A DNA stretch of 64,000 nucleotides. It comes from Buxus sempervirens. Lineage: Eukaryota; Streptophyta; Magnoliopsida; Buxales; Buxaceae. Made by a program: the position numbers and the translations under genes. Shown here piece after piece: positions 9,892-22,313 of this stretch; the first letter of the stretch is position 1; every line of letters starts with the position of its first letter. Where the stretch lies: assembly GCA_947561395.2 (NCBI GenBank), contig OX387190.1, positions 23,306,858 through 23,370,857 on the forward strand. The letters run 5' to 3'. Below the pieces are notes generated by a model. That model was not told the origin of the DNA and did no database searches. It saw only the letters and a list, made by a program, of their open reading frames with translations.

Positions 9892-12133
9892 TATAGCGCC
9901 CCAGATCCGAGTCACGTAGAAAACCCGTAACTCGTCTCCAGAGGTTATTATGTAAAGCAGGATCGCACTATCAGAGTGAAGGAAATAACATGAATATAAT
10001 AAAACTATGAACAAAGTGCGCTAATATAACCCCAAAGTAATAACTCACATGACCAAGTAAACTAGCCGCAAGTATCGGGCTCTCCATGCGTATCTGAAAA
10101 CAAACAAAAGCAAGGAATGAGATACAAATATCTCAGCGAGCAGCACATGCATGCACAAATACAATTTACCAGTTGAAAAAAAATATGTATCGAATAATTT
10201 CACGAGTAACGATGGCAATAACTCGATAAATCCGACTAAACTCCCAGTAATTCATTAGACACAAATATAGCAAATGGAAATCACTGTTTAGTCAAATCTG
10301 AATACAGTGTCAACAATTCTGAATAATTGCAAAAGAACCAATATCATTATAACCATGTCTCGAGAAAACCAATTTTTCTACAACAATCCAATAATATGTC
10401 TCATGACAAATAAAACAAAACCCAACATTTGGTCAATGTTATGTAATTGTTTAAATTGGTTAATCAACACACCAGAGCAACATCCACACCTCCATTTACA
10501 CAATTCCGGCCTACTTAGGGTATCGGATACTCTGAAATGACGGCCTACTCAAGGTATCGTCATCCAATGCCGGCCTACTCAGGGTTTCGGCATTGACAAC
10601 CAGGCCTACTCAGGGTTTCTGGCTGCTCTACACCGTTCGTGGCAACACTTCATGGCCATGCCATTACCCCAATAAAACGAATACATCACATTACTAAGCT
10701 TAAACTCTAGATCCAGGACTAGCTAAACCAAAACAGAAAACCATCGCGTAGAAACTTCGTATTTGCAAAACAATTAAACCCGCACTGATCACCACCCTGT
10801 GTATCCCAATACACTCATTTCAAGTCGTTCCAACCAGAACAACAACTCATATAATTTTCAGAAGGTATCCCAAACCCCACAACAAAAACTTATTAGAAAT
10901 CAAATCCTTTTTGCTTACACAAATAAGTTTCAATATAATTTAGTTCTTTGATATCACCAATCCAGCTTAAACAGATTTATGATCAAACAACAATTATAAT
11001 GCATAAAGGAGACCAACCCATAACCTACCCAGATTCCTTCAGTTCCTACTTCGGACACTTATAGCATTTCAAAATTTTAATTTAAGGCCATCCCAATTGT
11101 TTTGAATAGATATAATATTTTTAATATCCTAATATAGCCTTTGGGTAAGAGGTTGTAGTCTCAAGGTATCAAAAATTTGTTTGGATTTGCAAAAACAACT
11201 CTCAGCAATTTCCATTAGGTATGCGCTGGCCTCTGGCGCTTGGCGCAAGGTCGGTGCGGACTCAGCGTATACCAAATCAACATTTCCTGCGGACTAAATC
11301 GACTAGGCGTGAGACAAGCGCGAACTCAGCGAGAAGAGGAAACACCTCGCGCGTAGTAGGCGCGAGCTAGGCGCGAACTCAGCGAGATCAATAGACTTAG
11401 CTTGCACCGAATCAAATCACTTGGCGCTAGGTAGGCACCAAGTCGGCGGATCCTACCTCCGATAAACGACTCTCTGTTAATCACAGATCTCCATGACTAA
11501 CTGTGTTTTTGACCTCTGTAACCACTTGTATAGGCTTCTACCATTACCAGAAAACTTTTAAACAGGGTTTGGATTTAATCTAACCAACTTTTAATTCATG
11601 ACTTCTTAACTCATCAAACAAACTCATGCTCGAACAGATGCAACAGAAACTATTTAGAACATGCTTTCGATAAAACACAGAGACCAAAACCAACGACAAA
11701 CAAAACGATGCTACTCACTTGTACTGAGGATTTTCTTCTAGCTTCCAACCCTTTTGATAGACTCCTCCAGAGATCAAAGCTTGTCGGCCGATGCCCTAGG
11801 TACCAGGCAGTGACTTTTCCCCCAACCTCTAAAATTTTTAGCTTAACAATCTATTTATAGACTTCGCAAACCCTTGACCTAATTTATCTCGGGCATTAAC
11901 TTAACCCTCGGGATTCCATATCTACCCCTTCTTAAAGTTGAGGTTACCTGAATTATTTATTTGCTAAGTTCCTAATCACTAAAAGAAATTTTAATTTCGC
12001 ACTTAATCACTTAATAACATTCTACTTATTTCTTTGCCAACTAATGACCCCAAATCTCCAAATTTAAATAAGCTTTGATTAAATCTACTAATTAATCCAA
12101 GTTTTTAATTCCTACTAAAACTGGGGTTTTACA
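9892..12133 (-). mobile_element. L-family LTR, copy L2 (2.24 kb)
   Basis: Minus-oriented LTR from TATAGCGCCCC (a decayed TG end) to GGGGTTTTACA. It has the family parts in order: the 'cagagtgaagg' block, the ATGCATGC region, a hairpin array (10503-10624), GC-rich GGCGCGAGCTAGG-type repeats (about 11220-11450) and the AT-rich U3 end. The adjacent primer-binding site makes it a 5' LTR, not a solo LTR. There is no coding capacity. Confidence 0.75.
10503..10624 (-). repeat. Hairpin array in LTR L2
   Basis: Four inverted repeats in a row with a common loop (GCCTACTCAGGGT type on the plus strand) and different but self-complementary arms: TCCGG near 10505, ATGACG/CGTCAT (10537-10542, 10558-10563), ATGCCG/CGGCAT (10567-10572, 10588-10593) and CCAG/CTGG (10600-10603, 10619-10622). 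Confidence 0.85.
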
Positions 12134-14316
12134 GCATGTACAGAATCAAGGGTTTTCAAAAACTCGTCGAGCAGCAATATTAGTATGGTAAGTATAAATA
12201 CTTAAGGAAAAACGGTCGTAGGGTTCGCAATACTCGTATTTGTGTTGAAGGCAATTGCGGCTATTGATCTAGGTTTTTGGGAGAGAAGAAGATTGTTAGT
12301 TTTCCTCCTGCTGATCTATGTGTTCGAATCAAGGTTTCCGAAGAGTTTTCCTCTTGTGAATAGAGGAGCAAGCGGGCGATGATAGCAAGCAGACGAGAGA
12401 CTGTTGGCGATAGACTAAGGGTTTTTCGGATTCAAGTAGTTGCTGTTGCAGGGATTTAAGCGTGCAAGAGGTGAGTAGCATCGTTTTAAAACTGGGTTTT
12501 GGAGTTGATTCGTGAGTTTGGTCGTGTTGCATATGATTCTGGAAAAAAACAATTCGAGCGTGAGTTTTTTTTAGGATTGTTAGAGATAAATATAAATGTG
12601 TTTAGAATAATTTTGAAACTGGTTTAAACGTCTTCTGGGGATAGTAGGAGGCTAGGGAAATTGTTACAGACATTAAAATTTCAATCAGTCATATTGATTT
12701 GGAAATAACAGAGACTTGAAAATCGGAGGTAGTATCCGCCGGGTTGGCGCCTACCTAGCACCAACTGGTTCTGCACGAGACCGATTCTCCTTACCGCCGA
12801 GCTCGCGCTCATTGCGCGCCTATCTCGCACCGAGCGTTTTGCTTAAGCGCGATACCTAATTTCCTTAACGCCAAGCTAGCGCTTATCTCACGCATATCTC
12901 GCGCCTAGCTCTCGCCTATTGTAATTGGACTGAGCGCGATGTGTAGTTTAACTAATGACCTATCACCGACCTCGCACCTAGCGCCAGAGGTCAGCGCAAG
13001 CCCCAATATTTTGCCGAAATGGAGTTTTGACCAAACCAAGCAAGATTTTGATGATTTGAGGGTTCAATCACTTAACTAATGGCTTGTTTAGGATTTTATA
13101 ATCACTATTACCTGTTCAATTACTCTGAGAATATTAAGTGGAATTTTTGGTAATTCTTAGGAGCTTTCAAGGTGAATTTTAGGGCTATCGATAGTTGATG
13201 TTACTGTTCCTAACACTAGGAGTTCACGATTTAGTTTTCTCTTGGTTTATACACTGTACTTGTTCGAGAATTTATTTAATCTGGTTTTACTTGATTGCAA
13301 GTTCTGAAATGTATTGTAAAGATTTCTCTTGGTGTGAGTAAATGGGTTTTATTACCAATGGTCATGTGTTATGAGATTTTGAGTAAATACTGAAAGTACA
13401 TGAGGTACTATTCTGGTCCAGAGGGACATGTGGTGAGCTGTGTTGAGTTATACATGATGTTGAACGTATTGTTTTATTGTGATGTCAGAGTTGAGATTTT
13501 ACGATGGTTTGCTGTTTTGGTTTAGCTTGTCCTGGATCCATGCTTAAGCTTAGTAATGTAATGTTATTGTTGTTTGTTGTAATTGCATGGCCTTGTGTGT
13601 TGCCACGACCGGTGTAGAGCAGCTAGAAACCCAGAATAGGCCTGGTTGTCAATGCCGAAACCCGGGGAGTATGCCGGCATTGGATGACGAAACCTTGAGT
13701 AGGCCGAAACTGTGTACATGGAGGTGTGGAGTGTCTACTTGGCATGTTTAATTTATCAACTTAACAATAGTCTTGACATTGACCGAATCGATGAGTTGTC
13801 AGTATTGAATTGAAATGTGATTGGAAACAATTATTGGTTTTGGATTTAAACTTGGAGATTGTATTGGTTGCTTAATCGTACTGGTTATTTATCGATGCAT
13901 AATTTGAACTTTGTTAACTATTTTCTGCATGTATATGCTACTCGCTGAGATATTCGTATCTCACTCTTTTGTTTTTGTTTTGTTTTTCAGATACTTGATG
14001 TGAGGCGACTACTGGGGTAGATTCGACTGAGACATATAGGGAGGAAGATTACTATTACAATTCTTAGACCTGTAGGTTATTTTTGAATTGAACTTTTGAA
14101 TTAATTGAATTTTGAGGTGTAATAAATTAGTTTGAGGTTGGACCATTTGATCTTAGTTAAATTGAATATTGAATTCTTAGACAAAGTATGATTGTGCACT
14201 CTGATATGTTTTAGTTTAGGTGATTATCCAGCAATCACAAATAATTAAGATCCTTACCTAACACTCCGTGAGACGTGTTATATCTTTATTGAACAACACG
14301 GATCCGGGGCGTTACA
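12134..14316 (+). mobile_element. L-family LTR, copy L3, 5'-truncated
   Basis: Plus-oriented L-family LTR ending CGGATCCGGGGCGTTACA at 14316. Its start lacks about 100 bp relative to copy L6 and abuts the 5' end of L2 with no spacer, making a back-to-back inverted pair. Its last 130 bp match L6 closely (subfamily 1), whereas L2 and L7 share a different terminal region (subfamily 2). It contains GC-rich repeats (12740-13010) and a hairpin array (13622-13711). No target duplication is visible at the right end. Confidence 0.75.
13622..13711 (+). repeat. Hairpin array in LTR L3 (decayed)
   Basis: Three recognisable units (arms CTAG/CTGG, ATGCCG/CGGCAT, GATGACG) around AAACCC-type loops; the fourth unit has lost part of its arm. 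Confidence 0.7.
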
Positions 14317-14827
14317 AGAAACCCCTTTAAACCAAAATGAATTTACTAGATTTTCATATTTCTCTCTCCTAGGGATTGGATAAACTGGAAAATCACTTGC
14401 ATGTTGGGTTTTGCATCTAAAATTTGTAAGGTTTTGGCTGTATTACTATCTTGTTTAGTTTTCTATTGATTTGCCATGGGTTTTCGTATCTCTCTCCTAT
14501 GGTTTGGATAAACTGGAAAATCACTTGCATGTGGGGTTTTGCTTCTAAAATTTGTAGGGTTTGGTTATATAACTATTCTTGTTTTGCTTTCTATTGATTT
14601 GGCATAGATTTCCAATCTATATTGGTTACCTTTCAGTTCTTGGTTTGAGTTTGGTGGATTGAATGGGGTTTCATGTGATTGGATTTATGTTTATATGTAT
14701 CTTAGGTGGATTCCTGTATTGGAAGGTGTATTTGGGTAAGTTGGGATGTTTTATGATCATCTCATTTGGTATTGGAAAGGTTAGATAGGGTTTGTAGGGG
14801 TTTGGTGTTGGAAAATAGCCAAAAATT
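14317..14827. repeat. Non-coding stretch with a 130-bp direct duplication
   Basis: No gene is seen. Two head-to-tail copies of a 130-bp unit (14351-14480 and 14481-about 14610), both containing GGATAAACTGGAAAATCACT, differ by scattered substitutions. The remainder (14611-14827) is featureless. Confidence 0.7.
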
Positions 14828-15632
14828 TGTAATAACCCGAGCTGGCGATGAACCTTGGAATTGGGCGATTAAATCCTGAGCCAAACCCCCCCAAAAATCA
14901 ATTTCTGTTAAGGTCAGGATTAGTCTCGCAATTAATCGCAAGGCTAATTGCGAACTGGATGCATAAACGTCCAGGAGGAATGGGTTTAACACGCGAACAT
15001 TGCCTTTGTTTTTTACCTGGACGCACGAACGTTGGTGAGGAATGCCCAAACGTTAGGACTAATCGCCCCTGGGCGATTAATACGGGAACCAATCCTGTGT
15101 ATTTATTGTTCCATTTACTTAAGTCTTTAAATGTAAATAAGGTTTTACCCCCCATTTGGAACCAGTAAAAATACTCCCAAGACCCAATTCCCAACCAATA
15201 AAAAGTCAACTTTCTAGCTCATGCCTAAATTTCCAGTTTTGCCCGTTTTTCACCGAAAACCACTTTTTGAGTTTGATACCCATATGAAGGATTCAGAAGC
15301 CCATAAAATTACAGAAAATTTTTCAACCCATCATTAGACTACAGCCAGAAATTGAGTTCGAAACTCCTTGTAGATTTGTCTAGAAAAATCATATACCCCA
15401 AAAGTCAATGTTTTTAACCAGACTTAGAATATTTTTTAGGTCCGAAACTTTTTGTCTCAGAATCCATTGATTTTTGGTATGGTGACCTTATTGGGGATCC
15501 TAAGATTATCCCACCCATCAAATATGTAAATTGTGGAATTTATTGCTATTGGTTTGCTTGATGTGGGCTTATTAAAGATAAGGTTGAAATATCTTATGAA
15601 TTCGACAAGGTGCTTAGCCCTGGGTTTACCTG

Positions 15633-16010
15633 GCAGTGAAGGTGTAGAATCTCACTTACCCTTTGGTTGAATGCCAATGGATTTGGAGGTATTTTGTGAA
15701 CTTGATGGCGTATGTATTGTACTTTGATTGGGATTTGAATGTATTTTGTGAACTTGATGGTGTATGTATTTTACTTTGATTTAGATTTGAATGTGAAGTG
15801 ATTATTAATTATTTCTTACAGTTTGTTAATATTGATTTGATTTGGTAAAGTTATGATGAGCTCTTATGTGGTTTGACCAGGCAACTGGCCTAGAGTCGAT
15901 TGGCAGTGATTGAGTAGTCACACTTGGCAGTGACGGTGTAGATCTCACTTGGCCTTGATTGAATGGCAATGACAGTATAGATCTCACTTGGACTTGGTTG
16001 AATGGCAGTG
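15633..16010 (+). repeat. Short tandem repeats, 39-bp and 52-bp units
   Basis: GGCAGTGACGGTGTAGATCT-type units start at 15926, 15965 and 16004 (39-bp period), with an outlying copy at 15633. Between them ATTTTGTGAACTTGATGG recurs at 15691 and 15743 (52-bp period). They lie inside LTR-like block G. Confidence 0.75.
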
Positions 16011-16210
16011 GATGGGGACCACTGGGTTGTGCATTGAGTACACTCTCTTGGTTTGTGGAATGAGGCATTGGTTCTAGTAACCGATGCAAAAGGTTTGTTT
16101 TACATTATGAGTTCTACCAAGATATACTTGTAGTAAATGATTGGGTCTATCGAGCTAATTTTATGTGTTATACTATTTAGATGCTTTGACTTGAGAATAT
16201 TAATTACATG

Positions 16211-16372
16211 AACTGCTTCTATTCGTAATGTTATATGAATTGCATAAACTATTTTTATTCATGATGTTATATGAATTGCCTAAACTGCTTCTATTCATGA
16301 TGCTATATGAATTGCATAAATTGCTTTTATTCATGATGTTATATGAATCGCATCAACTGCTTCTATTCATGC
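16211..16372 (+). repeat. 36-bp minisatellite
   Basis: About four and a half copies of a 36-bp unit (AACTGCTTCTATTCATGATG...), with starts at 16211 and 16247 and onward at the same spacing. It is AT-rich and non-coding, inside LTR-like block G. Confidence 0.85.
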
Positions 16373-17657
16373 ATGTTTGTTGCTTACTGGGACTTTAAGT
16401 CTCACACATTTTGTTTTACAGGATTTGTTTTCAGATTCGCTTGGTGAGCCACGTACTGGGACAGATATTTAGGGTGAGCTTGAGCACGGGCCTGAGGACT
16501 TCTACTACCTGTAGTAGGGTTCTCTTTGTGTGTATTTAGTTTTTAGAAACTATAAATGGAATGTAAATATTCTTTTTGGATTTATAGACGGGAGATTATC
16601 TTTAGATTATCACTTTGTATATGAATGCTCATGTGAGAGATAGTAATGGAGAGGTCTTAATTGCCTTTTTGTATACACAGATGTTATCATTTGGAGTTAT
16701 TACACAGATGATATTTTGTTATATGGAAATTTTTAATTCCATGCTTCTTTGGCTTATGCACTCTGATGATTACATTGTAATTGCCCATGTTAATTGTGTT
16801 TATCAGGTTCTTTTGGGTCCATAAGTAGGTCTCAGGAACAGGTTGGTGCCGTGATAGGGCAAACCCGGTTCTGGGGTGCCACACGTATTCTCTGTGTTTT
16901 TGGGCAATTTTCTTGTGTTCTTCCTCATGAATCATTTGTTGGAACTAGCCTCACTACAAAACAAAGGCCATTTAGCGCCGAGAGGCAAGAAAATTTTAGC
17001 AGCGGTCTTTTAGTGACCGCTGCTAAAAGCCGTCATATCTCATGTTGCATTTATGTCTCTCTCTGCCTCATTTTCGCTCTTACTCAGCCTCCGTTCCCTT
17101 CCCCACTCTTCTCGGTCTCTCTGTCTCTATCAATCTCTTAATCTTTCTTGGTTCTCTGCAAAACTCTCTCTATTTCTATCCATCTCCCTCAATCTATTGA
17201 TCTCTATTCCGTCCTCTCTCTCTGTTTCTATAAAATCAATTTGTGATTCAATCTTCTCTGTCCTTCTCCATCAATCTCTTGATCTCTATTCCATCCCTCA
17301 CTCTTTCTCTGTGAAAGCAATTTTGTGATTCGAAGCCATATCGTAGCTTCTAAAGTTTTCTCTAAGTTTCTCTCTCTCTCTTTCTCTCTCACTTTGCATG
17401 CAGCATCTCAAATTGACGCTCATGTCGTCAGTTTCTTCAAGGTTATCTCGGATGACACCTCTTGCATACCTCATCCACAAAATCATTGTTCATTTGATTT
17501 ATTTACTATTTTCTCCATCACCTTCTATATTGTTCACAAGATAGATGTTGGGATACAGTTGATAAGCAGTGGATGTACTACCTCCATGAATAATCTGCCG
17601 AGAATCTTCTCCAAATTTCTTTTGTTGTGATTCAAGTAGATTTTGTAATTGGTTTCT

Positions 17658-20600
17658 TGTAACACCCCAGATCCAGGTTATGTAAATAAGACCGTAACTC
17701 ATCTCCGAAGGTTAATATATAACACAGGATCGCAATATCAGAGTGAAGGAAAAACATGAAATGACAATAACTAGATAATTAGAGTACGCTAAAAAAACCC
17801 AAACTAAAATAAACTCACATGACTGAGCAACTACCTGCAGGAATTGTCCTCTCCAAGAGCCGCTGAAAACAAAACAAAACAATACGGAATGAGATACAAA
17901 TATCCCAGTGAGTAGCACATGCATGCACAAAACCATTTAGTTCAGTTCTAAAACATGCCACGATTACAAAACATATACAGTGACGATAACACGTATAATC
18001 CAAATAATCCAATAGAATTCCAATAATCCATGTGATATAAATGTGAAAATCCATCATGTAAACCACACAATAACGTTGGTATCAAATCACGAATATAGCC
18101 GTAAGGTTACGTATAACCAAGTAATAACACATCGATGAAATCATAATTCAAACAACTCCCTAGATATCTCTAGTCTCAACAAGTATCATCAATAAAGTCA
18201 CATCATAGCCATGTCCACGCCTCCAATGTATATCCGGCCTACTCAGGGTTACGGATATTGAAATGACGGCCCACTCAGGGTTTCGTCATCCAATGCCGGC
18301 CTACTCCTTGGGTTTCGGCATTAACAACACTGAACCACTCAAGGTCACGATGCTGCTCTATATTGGCGGGAGATACAAATACCAAAACCGATAAACCATA
18401 TTCAATGAACCATAAATACCAACAAATCAGCGGATAAAACATCTTGTGACAACTAAAGTTAAATTTCAAACATTGGTCAATGTCATGTAGATGCTTAGAT
18501 TGGTTAATTGACATACCAAGGCGACATCCACACCTCCATGTACACAATTCCAGCCTACTCAGGGTTTCGGAACTCTGAAATGACGGCCTACTCAGGGTTT
18601 CGTCATTCAATGCCGACCTACACCTCGGGTTTCGGCATTAACAACTAGGCCTACTCAAGGTTTCTAGCTGCTCTACACCGGTCGTGGCAACACTCAAGGC
18701 CATGCGGTTACACTAATGAAGCAATAACATTACATTACTAAGCTTAGACATTGATCCAGGACAAGCTAAACTAGTAACAAACTCAAATTCAGCATCCTTA
18801 TCTTAACCGATAAAATATCATGTAATTCCAATATAGAACGCGAAAACAATAAAACATGGTGCTGCTTATCATGGGTTCCCCAGAACCAAATCACTCCATC
18901 ACGGATTTTTCCCATATGCCATGTCAACAAAATCCGATAATGATTCAATATCTAAATAATTCAATCCTGAAATCATTCCGAGTATTCAAATCATTTCCAT
19001 GCATCTTTTAGGTAACATCAGAATTAAGAAATAATATAAACATTCCAGCTTCAGAAATCATACACTTCAGTACACAATTTAGTTCAAAACAGCAACTATG
19101 CTTTGAGGTAAAACAAAAACTAATATCACATCACTTTGAATATAGCAATTAGTCCGATCAAATCCAAGTTCTTTGAAAAAGAAAACCAACTCAGCTGAAA
19201 TCTGGTTCATACCAGGAACTCAGAAAATTTGGACCCAAGATAATTAATTAGAACAGTAGAAAGAATGCAAAGAAAATATACACCAGAAGAGGAACTCCCA
19301 CACTATCATTCTCCTTGACAATTAGTTCACTTTATGCAACTTCTCTCTTTTATAATTACCTAATTATGGACAGCAAAAATTAACCTACTACCGAGCACCT
19401 ATGATCTGAAATTAAGTCACCTAAAGTTAAATTTAGAAGCTAATATTCCTGAAATATTTATTAGAAAAACTAGTCACACAAACATTGCTAATCAATTTGA
19501 GCACCAATCTATATGGCTGGACAAGTTCAGCACTCTATAAGAGACTCTAGTTTCAGCTAATACAGAATTTTGTTCACCATACTTGATCCCATAGATATGA
19601 TCCTAACTTCAGTGTTTCCTACTCATCTCAAGCACTTTAATTTATCCCTAATTAAGACCCCTAAGCAGATGTGAAACAGCACTTAAAAATAACTGTAAAT
19701 GGGCTGGTCTCATCAGTGTTTTAATTTAATTTTCTTATAATTTAATTGGGTGGTTTCTTTATTTTATTTTATTTTATTTTTAATCACCTTAGTCTATCAT
19801 TAACATCCCATTTATACTATTAGAACAGGTTTTAGTCAATTAGTCAATATAATTTAACCTCTATTGAAGCAGCTGCCCTAGGCTAGAAGAAAAGAGGGGC
19901 TGGCGCTGACCTCTAAATTTTCTGTTTCAACAGTGGTTCAATTAAATTCTTCTGAATTTTAATTGTGTAAAATCCTTATCTTCTAATCACAATACTCTGA
20001 TGCTAACATTGATTTTAATTCATAGAGTAAATGTTTAACATTTAATCAACAAAAAACTGTGTCTTACAAGACAACCGCATATGGCTGATTGAGAAATGGC
20101 TGGCGCTAACCTCTATAGGTTGGCGCCAGATCTAATGGTGAACCAGCGCCAACCTGATAAGGTTAGCACTGGATTGGCGCCAGGTATAATTTATGGTCGA
20201 CTTGCTGCAGATTCAATTTCTAACATGGCTGGACTGAAATTCTAATGTAATAACAATTTAATTATGGTCCTCCATCTTCTAAAAACTTAAACAAAGGTGT
20301 TCATCCTAAATCAGATCAGATTTCATGTTACAAAATTTTGAGATTAACTTGCTTCAAGCTTACAGCTGATCAATCAAATTTTTAAACAATGAGTTCCAAA
20401 GAATCTATCAAATGCATCGGCAAAACTCAAAATCATTGCTACTCACCAGATTCAATTCCAATTCCAAATCCTCTTTGCTTCTGCTTCTTTAGATCCTTTC
20501 TCACATACGATCGAGTCTCACTTGCTCAGCTGAAACATCCGAATAGTCGTGAATTCTCCAGTTCTTATCAGAATTTCTGCCATTAACCTTTAATTACGAA

Positions 20601-21131
20601 AAGATAACATTACTCACTCGAATTCTTCTCTGATCTGAGTTTCTTCAATTTCCTCCACAGCAATTTGCTAAGTTAATCTTCCTTCTATTACAACTCGTCT
20701 AGATCCAAATTCGAGCTCCCTCCTTCTCCCATTCTCCTGCTTGTTCTCTCTCCAAACCAACCCAATCGGTTGAACCAATCCCCCTTTTATAGACAACCTC
20801 TACCGCCCATTTTACTTGACACTCCACATGATTGGCTGTGCGCCCATCCATCAACTCCCTACATAATCATCAACTTGTAGCTTCTATCGATCATGCTACT
20901 TGCCATACCACCCTATCTACATACATCCTCCAATTACAAAATTCGCTAATACTCTCATACATATTGCTACGCTACATTTCTCCTTAGTTTTAAATTGATT
21001 TAAACTATGATTATTTTAATCTTACTAAAAAAAATTCATGTTTCCCCATTTTAAAATTTTCACATAATGAATAATAAACCCTATTAATAAAATACTAATT
21101 TTTAATGTTATTAAAAATTCGGGATTTTACA
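17658..21131 (-). mobile_element. Solo LTR of the L family, copy L4 (3.47 kb)
   Basis: Minus-oriented, TGTAACACCCC ... GGGATTTTACA, with a perfect 5-bp target duplication TTTCT (17653-17657, 21132-21136), nested in CACTA 1. It is longer than the other L copies because the hairpin-array region is present twice (18229-18356 and 18548-18668). GGCGCC-type repeats sit at about 19900-20180. No coding region is present. Confidence 0.85.
18229..18668 (-). repeat. Two hairpin arrays in solo LTR L4
   Basis: Array 1 (18229-18356): arms TATCCG/CGGATA, ATGACG/CGTCAT and ATGCCG/CGGCAT, plus a decayed fourth unit. Array 2 (18548-18668): TTCC/GGAA, ATGACG/CGTCAT, ATGCCG/CGGCAT and CTAG/CTAG (18645-18648 with 18664-18667). 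The last unit is the counterpart of CCAG/CTGG in L2, with both arms changed together. Confidence 0.85.
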
Positions 21132-22313
21132 TTTCTATACCTGATTCCTTCTTTCATCTTGTGTTTCAGCTTTTGTGCATTTGGTTACACTTTATTTCAT
21201 ATCCTTTTTGTCTCTGTGGGAGAAGATATTTAGCTGAATTTAATGATGCCTTACTGTTTACACCCTCCATGGACCAATGAATGAAGAAAGGCCACGTGGC
21301 ACCAACATGGCCTAACTCAACTGAATAGGCCACGTCAGGTATACACGTAGGCCAGATACTTAGCTGGAGCCACTAAGCACATACGACAATCATTCTCATA
21401 TTTTTAAGGGATAAAGTCACCATCAACATGAAATCGACCGATAAAGATGGGCAACGACGGACGAGTAAGTTATTGGTTTATGCACGTGACAGAGAAGTTA
21501 CCTCCCATGGATAAGAAGCAACTGATAAATAACTACCAAAACAGAAGCAGAGTTCGTGCAATCATGGGCCGGTGGCAACCGTCAAAATCCGGCTATAAAA
21601 GGCACAGACTCGAAGAACTTGAGGACAACCTCCATAAAAAACCGCAACCGGTTATCGTAATTCTAATTTGATCATCCGTGATCTTTATCCCATCTCCTAC
21701 ACCCAAACTGTACCAAGAAGGATAATTTAGGACTTCTCTCACTGCTTCTAGTCGCAATGACACTCTAGGCCCCATTTTACTCCAATTGACGTCAGAACCC
21801 TGCCACCGGCAAGTAGGTTGAGGCCACCCCTGACTCACGATTCTGTACTCCGATTACGGCTATAGGATTCCAAGCAGCCGGTCCTGAGTTCGACTTCGAT
21901 CAAGCCAAGTGACTCACAGAATTTCGGTTAAATAGCAATCCTAGGTGAACCCCCAAGTTTATCGTATTAACAGCCGCCTCCTGAATCCTTCCCTTATACT
22001 CCGATCACGGCTATAAGGACAGGAAAGGCCGGTCCTGTTGATTTCGGTGGCTTTCTTTTTCAATTACTTTTGAGGATTATCTGTTGTAATCTACGGTCGT
22101 GTTTCATCAGCCGATTTTATAATAAATTGCTATGCCATTAACTGCTTTGACTTTCAAACACGTATAAGAACCCAAACGAAGACCAAACCCCTAGTTTTCA
22201 TTCTATTGCCTGACCGGTTTTATTACAGATAACTTGCAGTACAGCTAGACCGACTCCAGTTTAGATTCGGAACAGGTGCCCATGGTCAGGATTCGACCCG
22301 AAACCTTTGTATC

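Larger units (their letters stand above)
14828..16883 (+). mobile_element. LTR-like block G (2.06 kb)
   Basis: Non-coding block from TGTAATAACCCGAG to GGTTCTGGGGTGCCACA, ends that resemble Gypsy LTRs. A segment near its 3' end (16383-16440) parallels the 'gctactcgctgagata...' to 'ttttcag' segment of the L-family LTRs. Internal minisatellites lie at 15633-16010 and 16211-16372. No matching target duplication was found, so it may be truncated or not a simple solo LTR. Confidence 0.5.

Noticed and set aside
14828-16883. Confident solo LTR call for block G
   Set aside because: Ends look LTR-like, but 5-bp flanks do not match, so it was kept only as LTR-like.
16794-17630. Several overlapping Leu/Ser-rich ORFs
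   Set aside because: They arise from the CT-rich leader of CACTA 1 in several frames at once; no domain and no codon pattern.
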